Part shown: positions 35,090 through 44,313 of the stretch, piece after piece
Layout of the letters: every line of letters begins with the position of its first letter
Numbering within the stretch: position 1 is the first letter of the stretch
DNA from: JTS-RE37 sp041743975
GTDB taxonomy: Bacteria; Bacteroidota; Bacteroidia; Flavobacteriales; Flavobacteriaceae
Length of the DNA: 64,000 nucleotides
Assembly: GCA_041743975.1 (NCBI GenBank)
Contig: JBGTLT010000066.1
Coordinates: 1 to 64,000 of the forward strand
Direction: 5' to 3'
Made by a program: the position numbers and the translations under genes
The notes under the pieces: model-generated
The model's database searches: none
Seen by the model: the letters and a program-made list of their open reading frames with translations, nothing else
Told to the model about the DNA's origin: nothing

Positions 35090-35434
35090 AAGTTTTATTT
35101 ACAGGCTTTTTATTCGATGAAGTGGTACAAACAGGAATACGGATTGGAGGACGTACAGATGAAGACCTTCGACGGGCTACAGTCAATGCTGGCCGTACTG
35201 ACAGTGGCAATGTACATGGTCTACCGCAAGATCAGGGCAATACACTTCGGCCTGCTGCTGGATTCGGGATACAACTACCTGAACAGAAATACCACAAAGG
35301 AGCTTGTCAACTTTATATATTACAAGATAAGCAAGGTGGTCTCCAACCTTTTGATGCCTGTACGAATGCGGTGGAAGCCCTTGAATACCGAGCGCAAACC
35401 CGAAACCGGACAACTTGGCCTAATATTCAACTAA
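35090..35434 (+). pseudogene. Probable transposase C-terminal remnant
   Basis: The frame is open from 35090 and reads through YSMKWYKQEYGLEDVQMKTFDGLQ, followed by a hydrophobic helix and YRKIRAIHFG. The spacing of Tyr, Lys-Trp, Glu and the later helix recalls the C-terminal Y-x2-R/K-W...E region of IS4-type DDE transposases. No N-terminal half, second Asp or terminal inverted repeats are visible, so it would be a fragment. It could also be an unknown small protein of 105 residues from the ATG at 35117. Confidence 0.4.
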
Positions 35435-35489
35435 AAAACGGGGGATGGCCAACAAGATAAAATACATGGAAATATCTGAAAACCGATCC

Positions 35490-36149
35490 TTATATTCTAC
35501 CCATTTTCTGAAGCACAAACAGGATGATGATCGGAATGGCCAACAGCAAAACCATAAGTGTATCGGTCACGAGCAGATCGGGTTTGAATAACAAGGTGGT
35601 ACAATACCCTCCTATTGCCCCACCGAAATGGGCGGTGTGCCCAATATTGCCCACCCTGCTTTTCATGCCGTAGATAGAATACAGCATATATCCTATGCCC
35701 AGGACATAGGCAGGTAATGGAATGGGGATGAACATCAATGCCAGTTGCATATCGGGATATAACAGGATAGCGGCATACAATATTCCGGTAACGGCTCCAC
35801 TAGCCCCCACTGCCGTGTAATATGGTTCATCCTTATGAAAAAAGAGTGCAAGCAAGCTCCCGGCAGCAAGGCTTATCAGGTAAATAATCAGGAATTTCAC
35901 CGGACCAAACCATTGTATGACCACGTCCGCAAAAAAATAAAGCGTAAACATATTAAGGAAAAGGTGGGCAATGTCCACATGCAGAAACCCGGAAGTCAAT
36001 AACCGGTCTTTCTGGCCTCCCCTGATCTGCGCTATCCCGAATTTGTATCGCTCAAAAAAGGCTACATCACGAAAACCACGGAGGGAAACAAGCACGTTGG
36101 CTGCGATTATGGCAATAGTTGCCAAATGCATATTCATGGGAGGCATCAT
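35490..36149 (-). CDS. Rhomboid-family intramembrane serine protease
   Basis: This is a membrane protease of about 219 residues with six transmembrane helices. The nucleophile motif is VGASGAVTG in helix 4 and the catalytic His is in TAHFGGAIGGY of helix 6. The helix 2 segment HVDIAHLFLNMFTLYFF has the family His and Asn. It cleaves transmembrane segments of substrate proteins. The frame extends to 36164, but the divergent promoter box covers that start, so the ATG at 36149 or 36146 is preferred. The promoter is shared face to face with the acyltransferase gene. Confidence 0.9.
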   Translation of the reverse strand: MMPPMNMHLATIAIIAANVLVSLRGFRDVAFFERYKFGIAQIRGGQKDRLLTSGFLHVDIAHLFLNMFTLYFFADVVIQWFGPVKFLIIYLISLAAGSLLALFFHKDEPYYTAVGASGAVTGILYAAILLYPDMQLALMFIPIPLPAYVLGIGYMLYSIYGMKSRVGNIGHTAHFGGAIGGYCTTLLFKPDLLVTDTLMVLLLAIPIIILFVLQKMGRI

Positions 36150-36160
36150 TAAGATTCGTG

Positions 36161-36180
36161 CCAAATATAGCTATATTTGG
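36161..36180. promoter_or_regulatory. Palindromic divergent -7 boxes
   Basis: The 20-base sequence is a perfect palindrome, CCAAATATAG followed by CTATATTTGG. Its right half contains TATATTTG for the acyltransferase on the plus strand. Its left half is the same box on the minus strand for the rhomboid gene. Polymerase should not be able to occupy both at once. Confidence 0.75.
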
Positions 36181-36188
36181 CAATAGTT

Positions 36189-37100
36189 ATGATGCGGATG
36201 CAACTTCTGGCCTTTATTCTCTCCTACCCTTTATTATGGCTTATTTCCAGGCTTCCCTATCGCCTCTTTTATGCATTTTCAGATGCAGTCTTTCTGATCG
36301 TCTACTATGGTATCAGATATCGACGGAAGACCGTGTACCGAAATCTTACATTAACTTTTCCTGAGAAACCTGAAGCTGAGATCCACCGGATCCAAAAGGC
36401 ATTTTTCCATCATATGTGCGATGTGTTCCTGGAAATGGTAAAAACTATGGGCCTTAGCAGGGAGGCCGTTAAAAAGCGGTTCAAGGTTACCAATATAGAA
36501 GTGCTGCAGGAAATCGAGAAATCAAAAAGCATATTGCTGGTCTGTGCGCATTATGCCAACTGGGAGTGGTCCGTCAGTATCAACAACGACATTGATTCCC
36601 AGGGTTATGCCGTCTATCAAAAGATTTCCAATCCCTATTTTGAACGCCTGGTTACCAGGATGCGGAACCGGTGGAATTCCATTCCCATCACCCAGAAGGA
36701 AACCGTAAAAACGGTTATCCGTAATGAACAAAACAATATCCGTGCTGTTTATGGCATGGTCAGCGACCAATCGCCCCAGGTTCACCCCAATCAATACTGG
36801 AGTGCATTCATGGGCATTACCGTCCCCATTTTCAATGGGTATGAAGCACTGGCACGGAAACTGGACCTCGCAGTGGTTTTCCAGAAGGTCACCAAAACCC
36901 GCAGGGGGTATTATACGGCCTCCTATATTCCAATTACCTTAGCCGGTAAAAATACCGGCCCCGGGGAGATCACAGAGCGATTCCTTCGCCTGGTGGAAGA
37001 GCAGATCCGGGAAAGGCCGGAACTTTACCTGTGGACCCACAGGCGTTGGAAACACCGGGAAAAAGCACCTTCAGAAATTTTATCCGCCAAGCATACTTAA
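36189..37100 (+). CDS. LpxL/HtrB-like lipid A acyltransferase family protein
   Basis: This is a 303-residue inner-membrane acyltransferase. An N-terminal membrane helix (LLAFILSYPLLWLIS) is followed by RRKTVYRNLTLTFPE and the catalytic H-x4-E block CAHYANWEW. MVSDQSPQ and LYLWTHRRWKHR are further family markers. It would transfer a secondary acyl chain to the lipid A precursor using acyl-ACP. The frame can start at a TTG at 36177, but that lies in the promoter box, so I chose the ATG at 36189; the ATG at 36198 is also possible. Confidence 0.9.
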   Translation: MMRMQLLAFILSYPLLWLISRLPYRLFYAFSDAVFLIVYYGIRYRRKTVYRNLTLTFPEKPEAEIHRIQKAFFHHMCDVFLEMVKTMGLSREAVKKRFKVTNIEVLQEIEKSKSILLVCAHYANWEWSVSINNDIDSQGYAVYQKISNPYFERLVTRMRNRWNSIPITQKETVKTVIRNEQNNIRAVYGMVSDQSPQVHPNQYWSAFMGITVPIFNGYEALARKLDLAVVFQKVTKTRRGYYTASYIPITLAGKNTGPGEITERFLRLVEEQIRERPELYLWTHRRWKHREKAPSEILSAKHT

Positions 37101-37217
37101 ATCAGGATCAGAACCTGTATTTTAGTAGGGTTTACAATGCTTAGCGCGTTCCGGAATTCCGGGAATTAGCTTCAGTCCCCAAGGCCTGCCCTATTATTCT
37201 GTTAACTGATATACCCG

Positions 37218-39377
37218 ATGGATATGATCCTAAAAAAGCACCACCTGATCCTGATCGCCTCTTTCACTTGTTGTCAACTCCTGGCAGATGATGGCTACCG
37301 ACTCTGGCTGCGCTATGACCGGATCGAGAATGAATCAATTCGCGCCGATTACATGGAGGCAATCCGGTTTGTGTATGTTGACGGGGAATCCCCCATGATG
37401 GCGGTGGCCCGAAAAGAATTAGCTATGGGGCTTTCTGGACTCCTGGGCCAGACGATATCACAAAAACCAGCGGATGCCGACAGGGGCGTATATTTGGGGA
37501 TAGTTGGGAAGTCCGGTTACATCGAACCATTTATCTCCCCGGGTAATCTAAAAGGCCTGAGGTCCGAAGGTTTTCTTATCAAAGCGACCTCCGACAGGAC
37601 CATCATTGCCGCCCTGGATGAACAGGGGCTGCTGTACGGGGCATTTCATTTTTTGAAGTTATTGCAACTGAACAAATCCATTGCTGGTATTTCTACCCTG
37701 GAGAACCCGCGGATACAGCACCGGATCCTCAATCACTGGGATAACCTGGACGGGACCGTTGAGAGGGGGTATGCCGGATTTTCAATATGGAACTGGCACC
37801 AGCTGCCCACCTATATTGACCAGCGGTATATTGATTATGCCCGGGCCAATGCATCCATTGGGATCAACGGGACCGTGGTTACCAATGTAAATGCGAATGC
37901 GTTGATCTTCCGGGCAGATTATGTGGAAAAAGCGGCAGCCCTGGCGGATGTATTTCGGCCCTATGGGATAAAGCTCTACCTGACAGCCCGGTTCAGTGCA
38001 CCCATGGAATTGGGAGGGCTGTCAACGGCAGATCCGGAAGATGAAGCGGTCAAATCCTGGTGGCAACAAAAAGCGGCAGAAATTTACAAGGCTATCCCTG
38101 ATTTTGGTGGGTTCCTGGTCAAAGCAAATTCGGAAGGGCAGCCCGGACCCCAGGATTATGGCCGTGATCATGCCAGCGGGGCCAACATGCTGGCTGATGC
38201 CGTGGCACCCTTTGGCGGAATTGTTATGTGGCGGGCATTCGTCTATAGTGAAGAAACACCTGAAGACAGGGCCCTGCAAGCCTATAATGAGTTTGTCCCT
38301 TTGGACGGATCCTTCCATCCAAACGTAATGATACAGGTTAAAAACGGTCCCATAGATTTCCAGCCACGGGAACCCGTCCATCCCCTATTCGGGGCGATGC
38401 CCAAAACGCCGCTGATGCTCGAATTGCAGATCACCAAGGAATACCTGGGCCAGGGAACCCATGTTGTTGGGTTGGCTATCATGTTCCGGGAAACATTGGA
38501 TACAGACACTTTCAGGGATGGCAAGGGCACCACAGTCGCAAAAGTCGTGGAAGGAACTGAGAAAGGGCACCAACTATCCGGGATTGCAGGGGTAGCCAAT
38601 ATCGGAACCGCCAGGAACTGGACGGGAAACCACTTCGGGCAGGCCGATTGGTATGCCTTTGGTCAGCTTGCATGGGATCCGGGGGTATCGGTGGAAACTA
38701 TTTATACAGACTGGGCGCAGATTACCTTTACCCATGAACCCAAAGCAGTGCAGGTGATCGTCAACCTGCTGACACGTTCCTATGAGGCGTGCGTAAATTA
38801 TATGACCCCCCTGGGCCTGCACCATATTATGGGAGCCGGTCATCACTACGGCCCTGCCCCCTGGGTGGATTCCCAATCCCGTCCCGACTGGAACTCCGTC
38901 TACTACCATAAAGCGGACGACAGGGGAATTGGATTTGACCGTACCGGTACCGGCAGCAATGCCCTCCTTCAATATTCTCCTGAATTTAGGGCACAGTATG
39001 AAGATGCCCTAAGCTGCCCGCCCGAATTTTTATTATGGTTCCACCATGTTGGATGGGAAACGGTGATCAGTACCGGGAATACCTTATGGGATGAACTTTG
39101 TATCCGCTATCATAAGGGGGCAGGGGAGGTTGCAGCATTCAGGCAGCAATGGCAGGGTATTGAAAGTTCTATTGACAGCGAACGTTTTAAGGAAGTGCTC
39201 ATGCACCTCAGCATCCAGGAAATGGAGGCAAAATGGTGGCGAGATGCGTGCCTTTCCTATTTTCAATCATTTTCGCGGATGGAAATACCGAATGGCCTGG
39301 AACAACCGGAACACAGCCTGGATTATTACAAATCACTTTCATTTCCCTATGCGCCGGGGATACGCCCCCGTTGGTAA
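37218..39377 (+). CDS. aguA: GH67 alpha-glucuronidase
   Basis: This is a 719-residue secreted or periplasmic glycoside hydrolase of family 67, which removes 4-O-methylglucuronic acid from the end of xylo-oligosaccharides. An N-terminal hydrophobic signal precedes the mature domain. Active-site segments are KANSEGQPGP with the acid Glu, then QVKNGPIDFQPREP and LELQITKEYLGQGTHV with the Asp/Glu pair. WRAFVY and HHIMGAGHHYGP are also typical. The length matches the family. It is not in a visible polysaccharide locus: no SusC/SusD or xylanase is adjacent. A CCGGAATTCCGG palindrome lies 56 bases upstream. Confidence 0.93.
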   Translation: MDMILKKHHLILIASFTCCQLLADDGYRLWLRYDRIENESIRADYMEAIRFVYVDGESPMMAVARKELAMGLSGLLGQTISQKPADADRGVYLGIVGKSGYIEPFISPGNLKGLRSEGFLIKATSDRTIIAALDEQGLLYGAFHFLKLLQLNKSIAGISTLENPRIQHRILNHWDNLDGTVERGYAGFSIWNWHQLPTYIDQRYIDYARANASIGINGTVVTNVNANALIFRADYVEKAAALADVFRPYGIKLYLTARFSAPMELGGLSTADPEDEAVKSWWQQKAAEIYKAIPDFGGFLVKANSEGQPGPQDYGRDHASGANMLADAVAPFGGIVMWRAFVYSEETPEDRALQAYNEFVPLDGSFHPNVMIQVKNGPIDFQPREPVHPLFGAMPKTPLMLELQITKEYLGQGTHVVGLAIMFRETLDTDTFRDGKGTTVAKVVEGTEKGHQLSGIAGVANIGTARNWTGNHFGQADWYAFGQLAWDPGVSVETIYTDWAQITFTHEPKAVQVIVNLLTRSYEACVNYMTPLGLHHIMGAGHHYGPAPWVDSQSRPDWNSVYYHKADDRGIGFDRTGTGSNALLQYSPEFRAQYEDALSCPPEFLLWFHHVGWETVISTGNTLWDELCIRYHKGAGEVAAFRQQWQGIESSIDSERFKEVLMHLSIQEMEAKWWRDACLSYFQSFSRMEIPNGLEQPEHSLDYYKSLSFPYAPGIRPRW

Positions 39378-39380
39378 GAT

Positions 39381-40769
39381 TCAGATCCCGGCGATTTCCC
39401 GGATTTCTGAAATGATCCTGTCCGCCAGGACATCCGCTTCAGGCTGGCTTTTGGCTTCCGTGTAAATCCTGATGATCGGCTCCGTATTGGATTTTCTGAG
39501 ATGCACCCAATTTTCCGGAAAGTCGATCTTAACTCCATCAATGGTTGATATCTCCTCGTGTTTGTATTTGGATTCCATACTGCTTAAAATGCCATCGACA
39601 TCCAGCCCCGGGGTAAGTTCAATCTTTTTCTTGCTCATGAAATACCCGGGATAACTATCGCGGAGTTGCTGTACCGTGCCCCCTCTCTCGGCCATCAACA
39701 TGAGGAATAACGCAGTACCCACCAGGGAATCCCGGCCGTAGTGACTTGCCGGATATATGATGCCGCCATTACCTTCCCCCCCTATTACAGCTTGTTCTTC
39801 TTTCATTTTGGCAACCACATTGACCTCCCCTACAGCAGCAGCACTGTAGGTGCCTCCGTGTTTTTGGGTAATATCGCGCAGGGCCCGGGAAGATGAAAGG
39901 TTGGAAACGGTGTTGCCCGGGGTTTTTGACAAAACATAATCCGCGCAGGCAACAAGGGTATATTCTTCTCCGAACATTTCCCCGGTATTGCTGATAAAAG
40001 CGAGCCGGTCCACATCCGGATCCACAACAATTCCAAAATCGGCCTTCTCGCGGACAACCAGTTTGCAGATATCCCCTAAATGCTCTTTAAGGGGTTCCGG
40101 GTTATGTGGAAAATGCCCGGTTGGTTCGCAGTACAATTCAATAACTTCCACGCCCAGGGCATGCAGTAGTTTTGGAATGGCAATCCCCCCGGTGGAATTT
40201 ACGCCATCCACCACTACTTTGAACCCCGCTTTTGCGATGACATCAGCATTGACCAGGTCCAGGTTTAGCACTTCATGAACATGGATGTCCAAATAGGCAT
40301 CATTGCGGGTAATGGTACCCAGGCCGTCCACTTCGGTAAAATCAAAATTTTCCTGTTCCGCAAGTTCAAGAATCAATGCCCCTTGAGCGGCGTTGAGGAA
40401 CTCCCCTTTTTCATTTAAAAGTTTTAGCGCATTCCATTGTTTTGGATTATGGCTTGCCGTAATGATGATGCCGCCATCTGCATCCTCCAGGGGTACCGCT
40501 ATTTCCACGGTAGGGGTTGTGGAAAGATCCAGGTCAACAACTTCGATCCCCAGGGCCACCATGGTTGAAGTAACCAGGGTTTGAATCATTTCTCCTGACA
40601 AACGTGCATCCCGGCCGATAACAACTTTCACCCTGGATTTATTCGAATAAGACTTCAACCAGCTCCCATAAGCAGCGGCAAATTTTACAGTATCTACAGG
40701 GGTAAGGTTCTCACCGGGCCTTCCCCCGATAGTACCCCGGATCCCTGAAATTGATTTTATTAATGTCAT
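39381..40769 (-). CDS. glmM: Phosphoglucosamine mutase / phosphomannomutase family enzyme
   Basis: This is a 462-residue alpha-D-phosphohexomutase. The phosphoserine loop is TASHNP with Ser106, the magnesium site is DPDVDRLA, the sugar loop EGNGG and the phosphate-binding loop RKSNTEPIIRIY. It interconverts hexose 1- and 6-phosphates. In Bacteroidota this branch is usually named GlmM, giving glucosamine 1-phosphate for peptidoglycan and LPS. Phosphomannomutase activity is the main alternative. It is tail to tail with the GH67 gene, only three bases apart. A -7 box lies 20 bases upstream. Confidence 0.88.
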   Translation of the reverse strand: MTLIKSISGIRGTIGGRPGENLTPVDTVKFAAAYGSWLKSYSNKSRVKVVIGRDARLSGEMIQTLVTSTMVALGIEVVDLDLSTTPTVEIAVPLEDADGGIIITASHNPKQWNALKLLNEKGEFLNAAQGALILELAEQENFDFTEVDGLGTITRNDAYLDIHVHEVLNLDLVNADVIAKAGFKVVVDGVNSTGGIAIPKLLHALGVEVIELYCEPTGHFPHNPEPLKEHLGDICKLVVREKADFGIVVDPDVDRLAFISNTGEMFGEEYTLVACADYVLSKTPGNTVSNLSSSRALRDITQKHGGTYSAAAVGEVNVVAKMKEEQAVIGGEGNGGIIYPASHYGRDSLVGTALFLMLMAERGGTVQQLRDSYPGYFMSKKKIELTPGLDVDGILSSMESKYKHEEISTIDGVKIDFPENWVHLRKSNTEPIIRIYTEAKSQPEADVLADRIISEIREIAGI

Positions 40770-40789
40770 AAGCGAATCTCAAGTTTTTG

Positions 40790-40797
40790 CAAATATA
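40790..40797 (-). promoter_or_regulatory. -7 box for glmM
   Basis: The minus strand reads TATATTTG, an exact match, 20 bases before the ATG at 40769. Confidence 0.65.
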
Positions 40798-40858
40798 CAG
40801 GACTGTAACCAATCCTATGCCTCGAATTAGTACTTTCGAAGCTGTAAGAATCCGGCTA

Positions 40859-41452
40859 ATGAATTACCTGGCACATATTTACCTTTCATTCGGGGACGAT
40901 GAGATTACCCTGGGTAATTTTATGGCAGACAGCATCCGGGGAAATCATTTCAAGCACTATCCGGAACGGATCCAACAGGGTATTATGCTGCACCGGGCCA
41001 TCGATACCTATACAGATGCGCATCCCATCCCAAAGATCAGCAGCAAACGCCTTCATATAAATTACAGCCACTACAGCAGGGTAATAGTAGATATATTCTA
41101 TGACCATTTCCTGGCCAAAAACTGGAGCCGGTATTCTGACATTCCGCTGGATGTGTACGTGGCCGGGTTTTATGATCTGTTGCACAGGAATTATTCCCTG
41201 ATGCCACCCAAAGTAAAGCATTTAATGCCTTATCTTATTTCAGATAACTGGCTTGTAAGCTATGCCGAGCTCGATGGCATAGCCCGCGTTTTGCAAGGGA
41301 TGAATCGCCGAACAAGCAACGTGTCAGGTATGGATGTGGCCATCAGGGACCTGCAGGAACACTATGGGGAATTTGAAAAGGAGTTTACTGACTTTTTTGA
41401 AGACCTGGTCTCGTTTTCAAAAATTGAATTCCGGAAACTTACCCCGGAATAA
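40859..41452 (+). CDS. acpH: Acyl carrier protein phosphodiesterase (AcpH-like)
   Basis: This is a 197-residue HD-like hydrolase that removes 4'-phosphopantetheine from holo-ACP. Recognition is from NYLAHIYLSF, LGNFMADSIRG, QQGIMLHRAIDTYTDAHP and VDIFYDHFLAKNW, where His and Asp residues form the metal site. The longer frame (from 40787) adds 24 residues that overlap the glmM promoter region. The ATG at 40859 gives the usual family start MNYLAH. A structured repeat begins at its stop codon. It is not operonic with the ACP gene at 1.2 kb. Confidence 0.88.
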   Translation: MNYLAHIYLSFGDDEITLGNFMADSIRGNHFKHYPERIQQGIMLHRAIDTYTDAHPIPKISSKRLHINYSHYSRVIVDIFYDHFLAKNWSRYSDIPLDVYVAGFYDLLHRNYSLMPPKVKHLMPYLISDNWLVSYAELDGIARVLQGMNRRTSNVSGMDVAIRDLQEHYGEFEKEFTDFFEDLVSFSKIEFRKLTPE

Positions 41453-41533
41453 AGAATTTCTCCTCACCTATAGGCGGTTTCGACCTATCCAGAGGAGATT
41501 TGCCCCAGGGCTTTTGCCCTGGGGATTTCTTTT
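41448..41533. repeat. Structured intergenic repeat, copy B
   Basis: Copy B begins with AATAAAGAATTTCT (41448-41461), overlapping the acpH stop codon. It contains AGGCGGTTTCGA (41472-41483) inside nested arms CTCCTC (41460-41465) with GAGGAG (41492-41497), and ATAGG with CCTAT. It ends in a GC-rich hairpin. The block CCTATCCAGAGGAG corresponds to an inverted copy in element A. No coding frame is present. Confidence 0.65.
41503..41533 (+). terminator. Hairpin terminator at the end of repeat copy B
   Basis: Perfect arms CCCCAGGGC and GCCCTGGGG around TTTT are followed by ATTTCTTTT. It should end the acpH transcript. Confidence 0.75.
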
Positions 41534-41720
41534 GATTATGCGATTATGTTGAAAACTTTTAGAATTCACCGCTTGCGGCAATTGGTGATATTGGTAAATC
41601 AGACCCACTCCACTGTTCAATACAATCCAGATCAGGGTTTTGTTCTATTAACAACCTGCCTGGAATGGACTCTAGCTGGATTTATCAGGATTACTTACCT
41701 TTTCCAAAAAATACAAACGA

Positions 41721-43406
41721 ATGTTCAAATCGTGCTTTTTTGTCCTTATTTTCCTTTTCCTGATACATTGCAAACCGAAACCAGCGCTGCCGACAGGGGT
41801 CGTAACGGATAAGGCCATGGTGGTTTCGGCCCGGGAGGAATCATCCAGGATAGGTGCGGATATCCTGAAAAAGGGGGGCAACGCCTTTGATGCCATGGTT
41901 GCCACTGAACTTGCCCTTGCCGTTGCATACCCTTTTGCCGGTAATCTGGGCGGGGGTGGTTTTATGGTCTATAGAAAACATACTGGCGATGTAGGCGCCC
42001 TGGATTACAGGGAGAAAGCACCCCTTGCTGCCCATAGGGATATGTACCTGGATTCCACTGGGAATGTAGTCCCTGGCAAAAGTTTGGAGGGAGCCACGGC
42101 CGTGGGGGTACCCGGGACCATCGCTGGCGTATTTGAGGTCCACCGGAAATTTGGTTCCCTTCCGATTGCAGAGATTATGGCACCTGTTATTGCCCTCGCT
42201 GAAAGGGGGGTTATCGTAACCCCGAAACAGGTGGCGCGGCTGGAGCAATACCGGGATGCCATCATAAAAGTTAATGGGGACAGTACCATATTTTCATCGG
42301 GTTGCAGGGCAGGTGATACAATTAAATACACTGCACTGGCCCATACGCTCCGGCGTATATCCAAAAATGGCAGGGATGAATTCTACAAAGGGGATACAGC
42401 CAGGAAACTGGCTGTTTTCGTCCGGGAAAATGGGGGGTATCTTACCGAAGAAGACCTGCTTCGCTATGAAGCGGTGTGGCGTCAACCGATTGTATTCAGC
42501 TACAAGGACCTCCGGATCATCTCCATGTCCCCACCCAGCAGTGGCGGTGTCACCATTAACCAGATATTTAAAATGATCGAGTCGTTTGACCTGACCGGTT
42601 ATGGCCATAATTCACTCAAAAGCATTCAGGTATTTACAGAAGCAGCCCGGCGTGCATATGCCGACAGGAATTATTTTCTGGGGGATCCTGACTTTGTGGA
42701 TATTCCATTGGATGTGATCCTCAGCAAATCCTATATAATGGAACGGATGGAGGACTTTTCTTTTGAACATGCCACGCCCTCAGCTGAAGTTGAACACGGG
42801 AATGTAAACGTCGTGGAAAGCATGGAAACCACCCATTATTCCATCATCGATGCCGAAGGCAACGCTGTTTCCGCCACCACTACCCTGAATGGTGCCTATG
42901 GCTCAAAATTGTATTCGGATGAACTGGGATTTTTCCTCAATAATGAAATGGATGATTTCAGTACCAAACCCGGCATACCCAATATGTTTGGACTGATCGG
43001 TGCAGCGGCAAACAGCATTGCGGCGGAGAAACGGATGCTCAGTTCCATGACCCCTACCCTGGTGGAACGGGATGGTAATCTTTGGATGGTGATAGGGACT
43101 CCGGGAGGATCTACCATTATAACCGCGGTTGCCCAGACGATACTGAACGCATATGAATTTAACCTGAGTATGCAGGAATCCGTGGGTGCGCCCCGATTTC
43201 ACCACCAGGGGATACCCGATGTGCTGGTTTTTGAAACCGAAGGTTTTTCAGATCGGTTAAAAAAGCAATTAAAGTCCAAAGGTTATCAGATCAATGAAGT
43301 GAGGACTCCCATTATTGGCAAGGTAGATGCCATAAAGGTATTACCCGATGGCAGGCTTGAAGGAGGTGCGGACAGGCGGGGCGATGATACGGCAGTTGGC
43401 TTTTAG
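41721..43406 (+). CDS. ggt: Gamma-glutamyltransferase, lipoprotein
   Basis: This is a 561-residue N-terminal nucleophile hydrolase that cleaves gamma-glutamyl bonds, for example in glutathione, and transfers or hydrolyses the glutamyl group. The autoprocessing site is METTHYSIID with the nucleophile Thr370. The GNLGGGGFMVYR and PGTIAGVFEV segments of the large subunit, and the TPGGSTI oxyanion region of the small subunit, are intact. A lipobox (FLIHC) places it in the periplasm, anchored to a membrane. A TACCTTTT near-consensus box lies 18 bases upstream. Confidence 0.95.
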   Translation: MFKSCFFVLIFLFLIHCKPKPALPTGVVTDKAMVVSAREESSRIGADILKKGGNAFDAMVATELALAVAYPFAGNLGGGGFMVYRKHTGDVGALDYREKAPLAAHRDMYLDSTGNVVPGKSLEGATAVGVPGTIAGVFEVHRKFGSLPIAEIMAPVIALAERGVIVTPKQVARLEQYRDAIIKVNGDSTIFSSGCRAGDTIKYTALAHTLRRISKNGRDEFYKGDTARKLAVFVRENGGYLTEEDLLRYEAVWRQPIVFSYKDLRIISMSPPSSGGVTINQIFKMIESFDLTGYGHNSLKSIQVFTEAARRAYADRNYFLGDPDFVDIPLDVILSKSYIMERMEDFSFEHATPSAEVEHGNVNVVESMETTHYSIIDAEGNAVSATTTLNGAYGSKLYSDELGFFLNNEMDDFSTKPGIPNMFGLIGAAANSIAAEKRMLSSMTPTLVERDGNLWMVIGTPGGSTIITAVAQTILNAYEFNLSMQESVGAPRFHHQGIPDVLVFETEGFSDRLKKQLKSKGYQINEVRTPIIGKVDAIKVLPDGRLEGGADRRGDDTAVGF

Positions 43407-43523
43407 GGGATGCCCTGTTTTAACAGGTACCGGAAACTGGCAGTTTACTTTTTTGAAGGGGCACGGAAAGGCATAAGGTTTTTTGATAAGCTCCTGTATA
43501 TCCCTTAATATTGTTATTTCCAG

Positions 43524-44075
43524 CTACGGGTTTTCATTGGTAGCATCCCGCGGAAGTTTAGCTTCATCTTCCATTTTGCCGATCGACTTATCCAGGTATA
43601 ACAGGGATTCCCTTGTTGCCCTTACCCCCCCGGCTATCTTCAATTTATCCAGCAGTCCAAGAACCAATGTCTCTTCCTCTATCTGTTCTTTCACAAACCA
43701 TTGGGCAAAATTATAGGTGGCCCAATCTTTTTCCTCCATTGTCAAATTCACGATTTCGTAGATCGCCGTAGTGTTATCCACCTCATGCTTAAAAACCTTT
43801 TCAAAGCATTCCTGTATGTTTTTGGGGTCGTTTGGAGGAGCCGCTATGGCGGTTATTTTAGCCCTCCCCCCCCGGTCCATAATATAACGCATTACCTTCA
43901 CCATATGGCTGCGTTCCTCCCCGGAATGTCGGAATAGAAAGTCGGCTATGCCGGCAAAACCCTCGCTGTCTGCCCAGGTACCATAGGATAAATAGATCTG
44001 GGCAGCCTCTGCCTCCATCTGAAGTTGTTTGTTTAAAATGTCCTCGGTTCTTGATGATAATCTGTTTGTTTTCAT
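43524..44075 (-). CDS. Ferritin
   Basis: This is a 183-residue iron-storage ferritin. The ferroxidase ligands fall in QLQMEAEAAQIYLSYG, the EERSHM motif and EQIEEETLVLGLLDKL. It would form a 24-mer cage that oxidises Fe(II) and stores Fe(III). The frame stays open for 30 codons upstream, but the ATG at 44075 gives MKTNRLSSRTEDILNKQ, a standard start. A charged tail of about 15 residues extends past the usual end. It is alone on its strand. Confidence 0.92.
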   Translation of the reverse strand: MKTNRLSSRTEDILNKQLQMEAEAAQIYLSYGTWADSEGFAGIADFLFRHSGEERSHMVKVMRYIMDRGGRAKITAIAAPPNDPKNIQECFEKVFKHEVDNTTAIYEIVNLTMEEKDWATYNFAQWFVKEQIEEETLVLGLLDKLKIAGGVRATRESLLYLDKSIGKMEDEAKLPRDATNENP

Positions 44076-44313
44076 TTGATTGCGCGCTTGTCTTTTCAGG
44101 TTGTATATTTGTTTGAAGGCCACTACACGGTTACAGATGAACAGGTTTATGGAAAGGGTATACAAACTTTATCCTATCTACCTGTTTCTGCCTGGTTTTT
44201 CAGGGGTCGGAACCCCGGAGATAACTGCTTATGCACGGCTTGGGGGAGAAGCCTCATCTATTCCATAAATGTAGCGAATGTAATGGACTTTTACTGAAAA
44301 TATATTGACTGAC

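Noticed and set aside
37151..37162. Palindrome CCGGAATTCCGG upstream of the GH67 gene as an operator
   Set aside because: It is short, seen only once, and no regulator gene lies nearby.
41546..41812. 88-residue frame before ggt
   Set aside because: It overlaps the ggt start out of phase and shows no protein-like features.
43414..43427. Hairpin CCTGTT-TT-AACAGG after ggt as a terminator
   Set aside because: The loop is two bases and no T-run follows directly.
44104..44111. TATATTTG box as promoter for the GNAT gene
   Set aside because: It is 200 bases from the GNAT start, with a short meaningless frame between, so the match may be chance.
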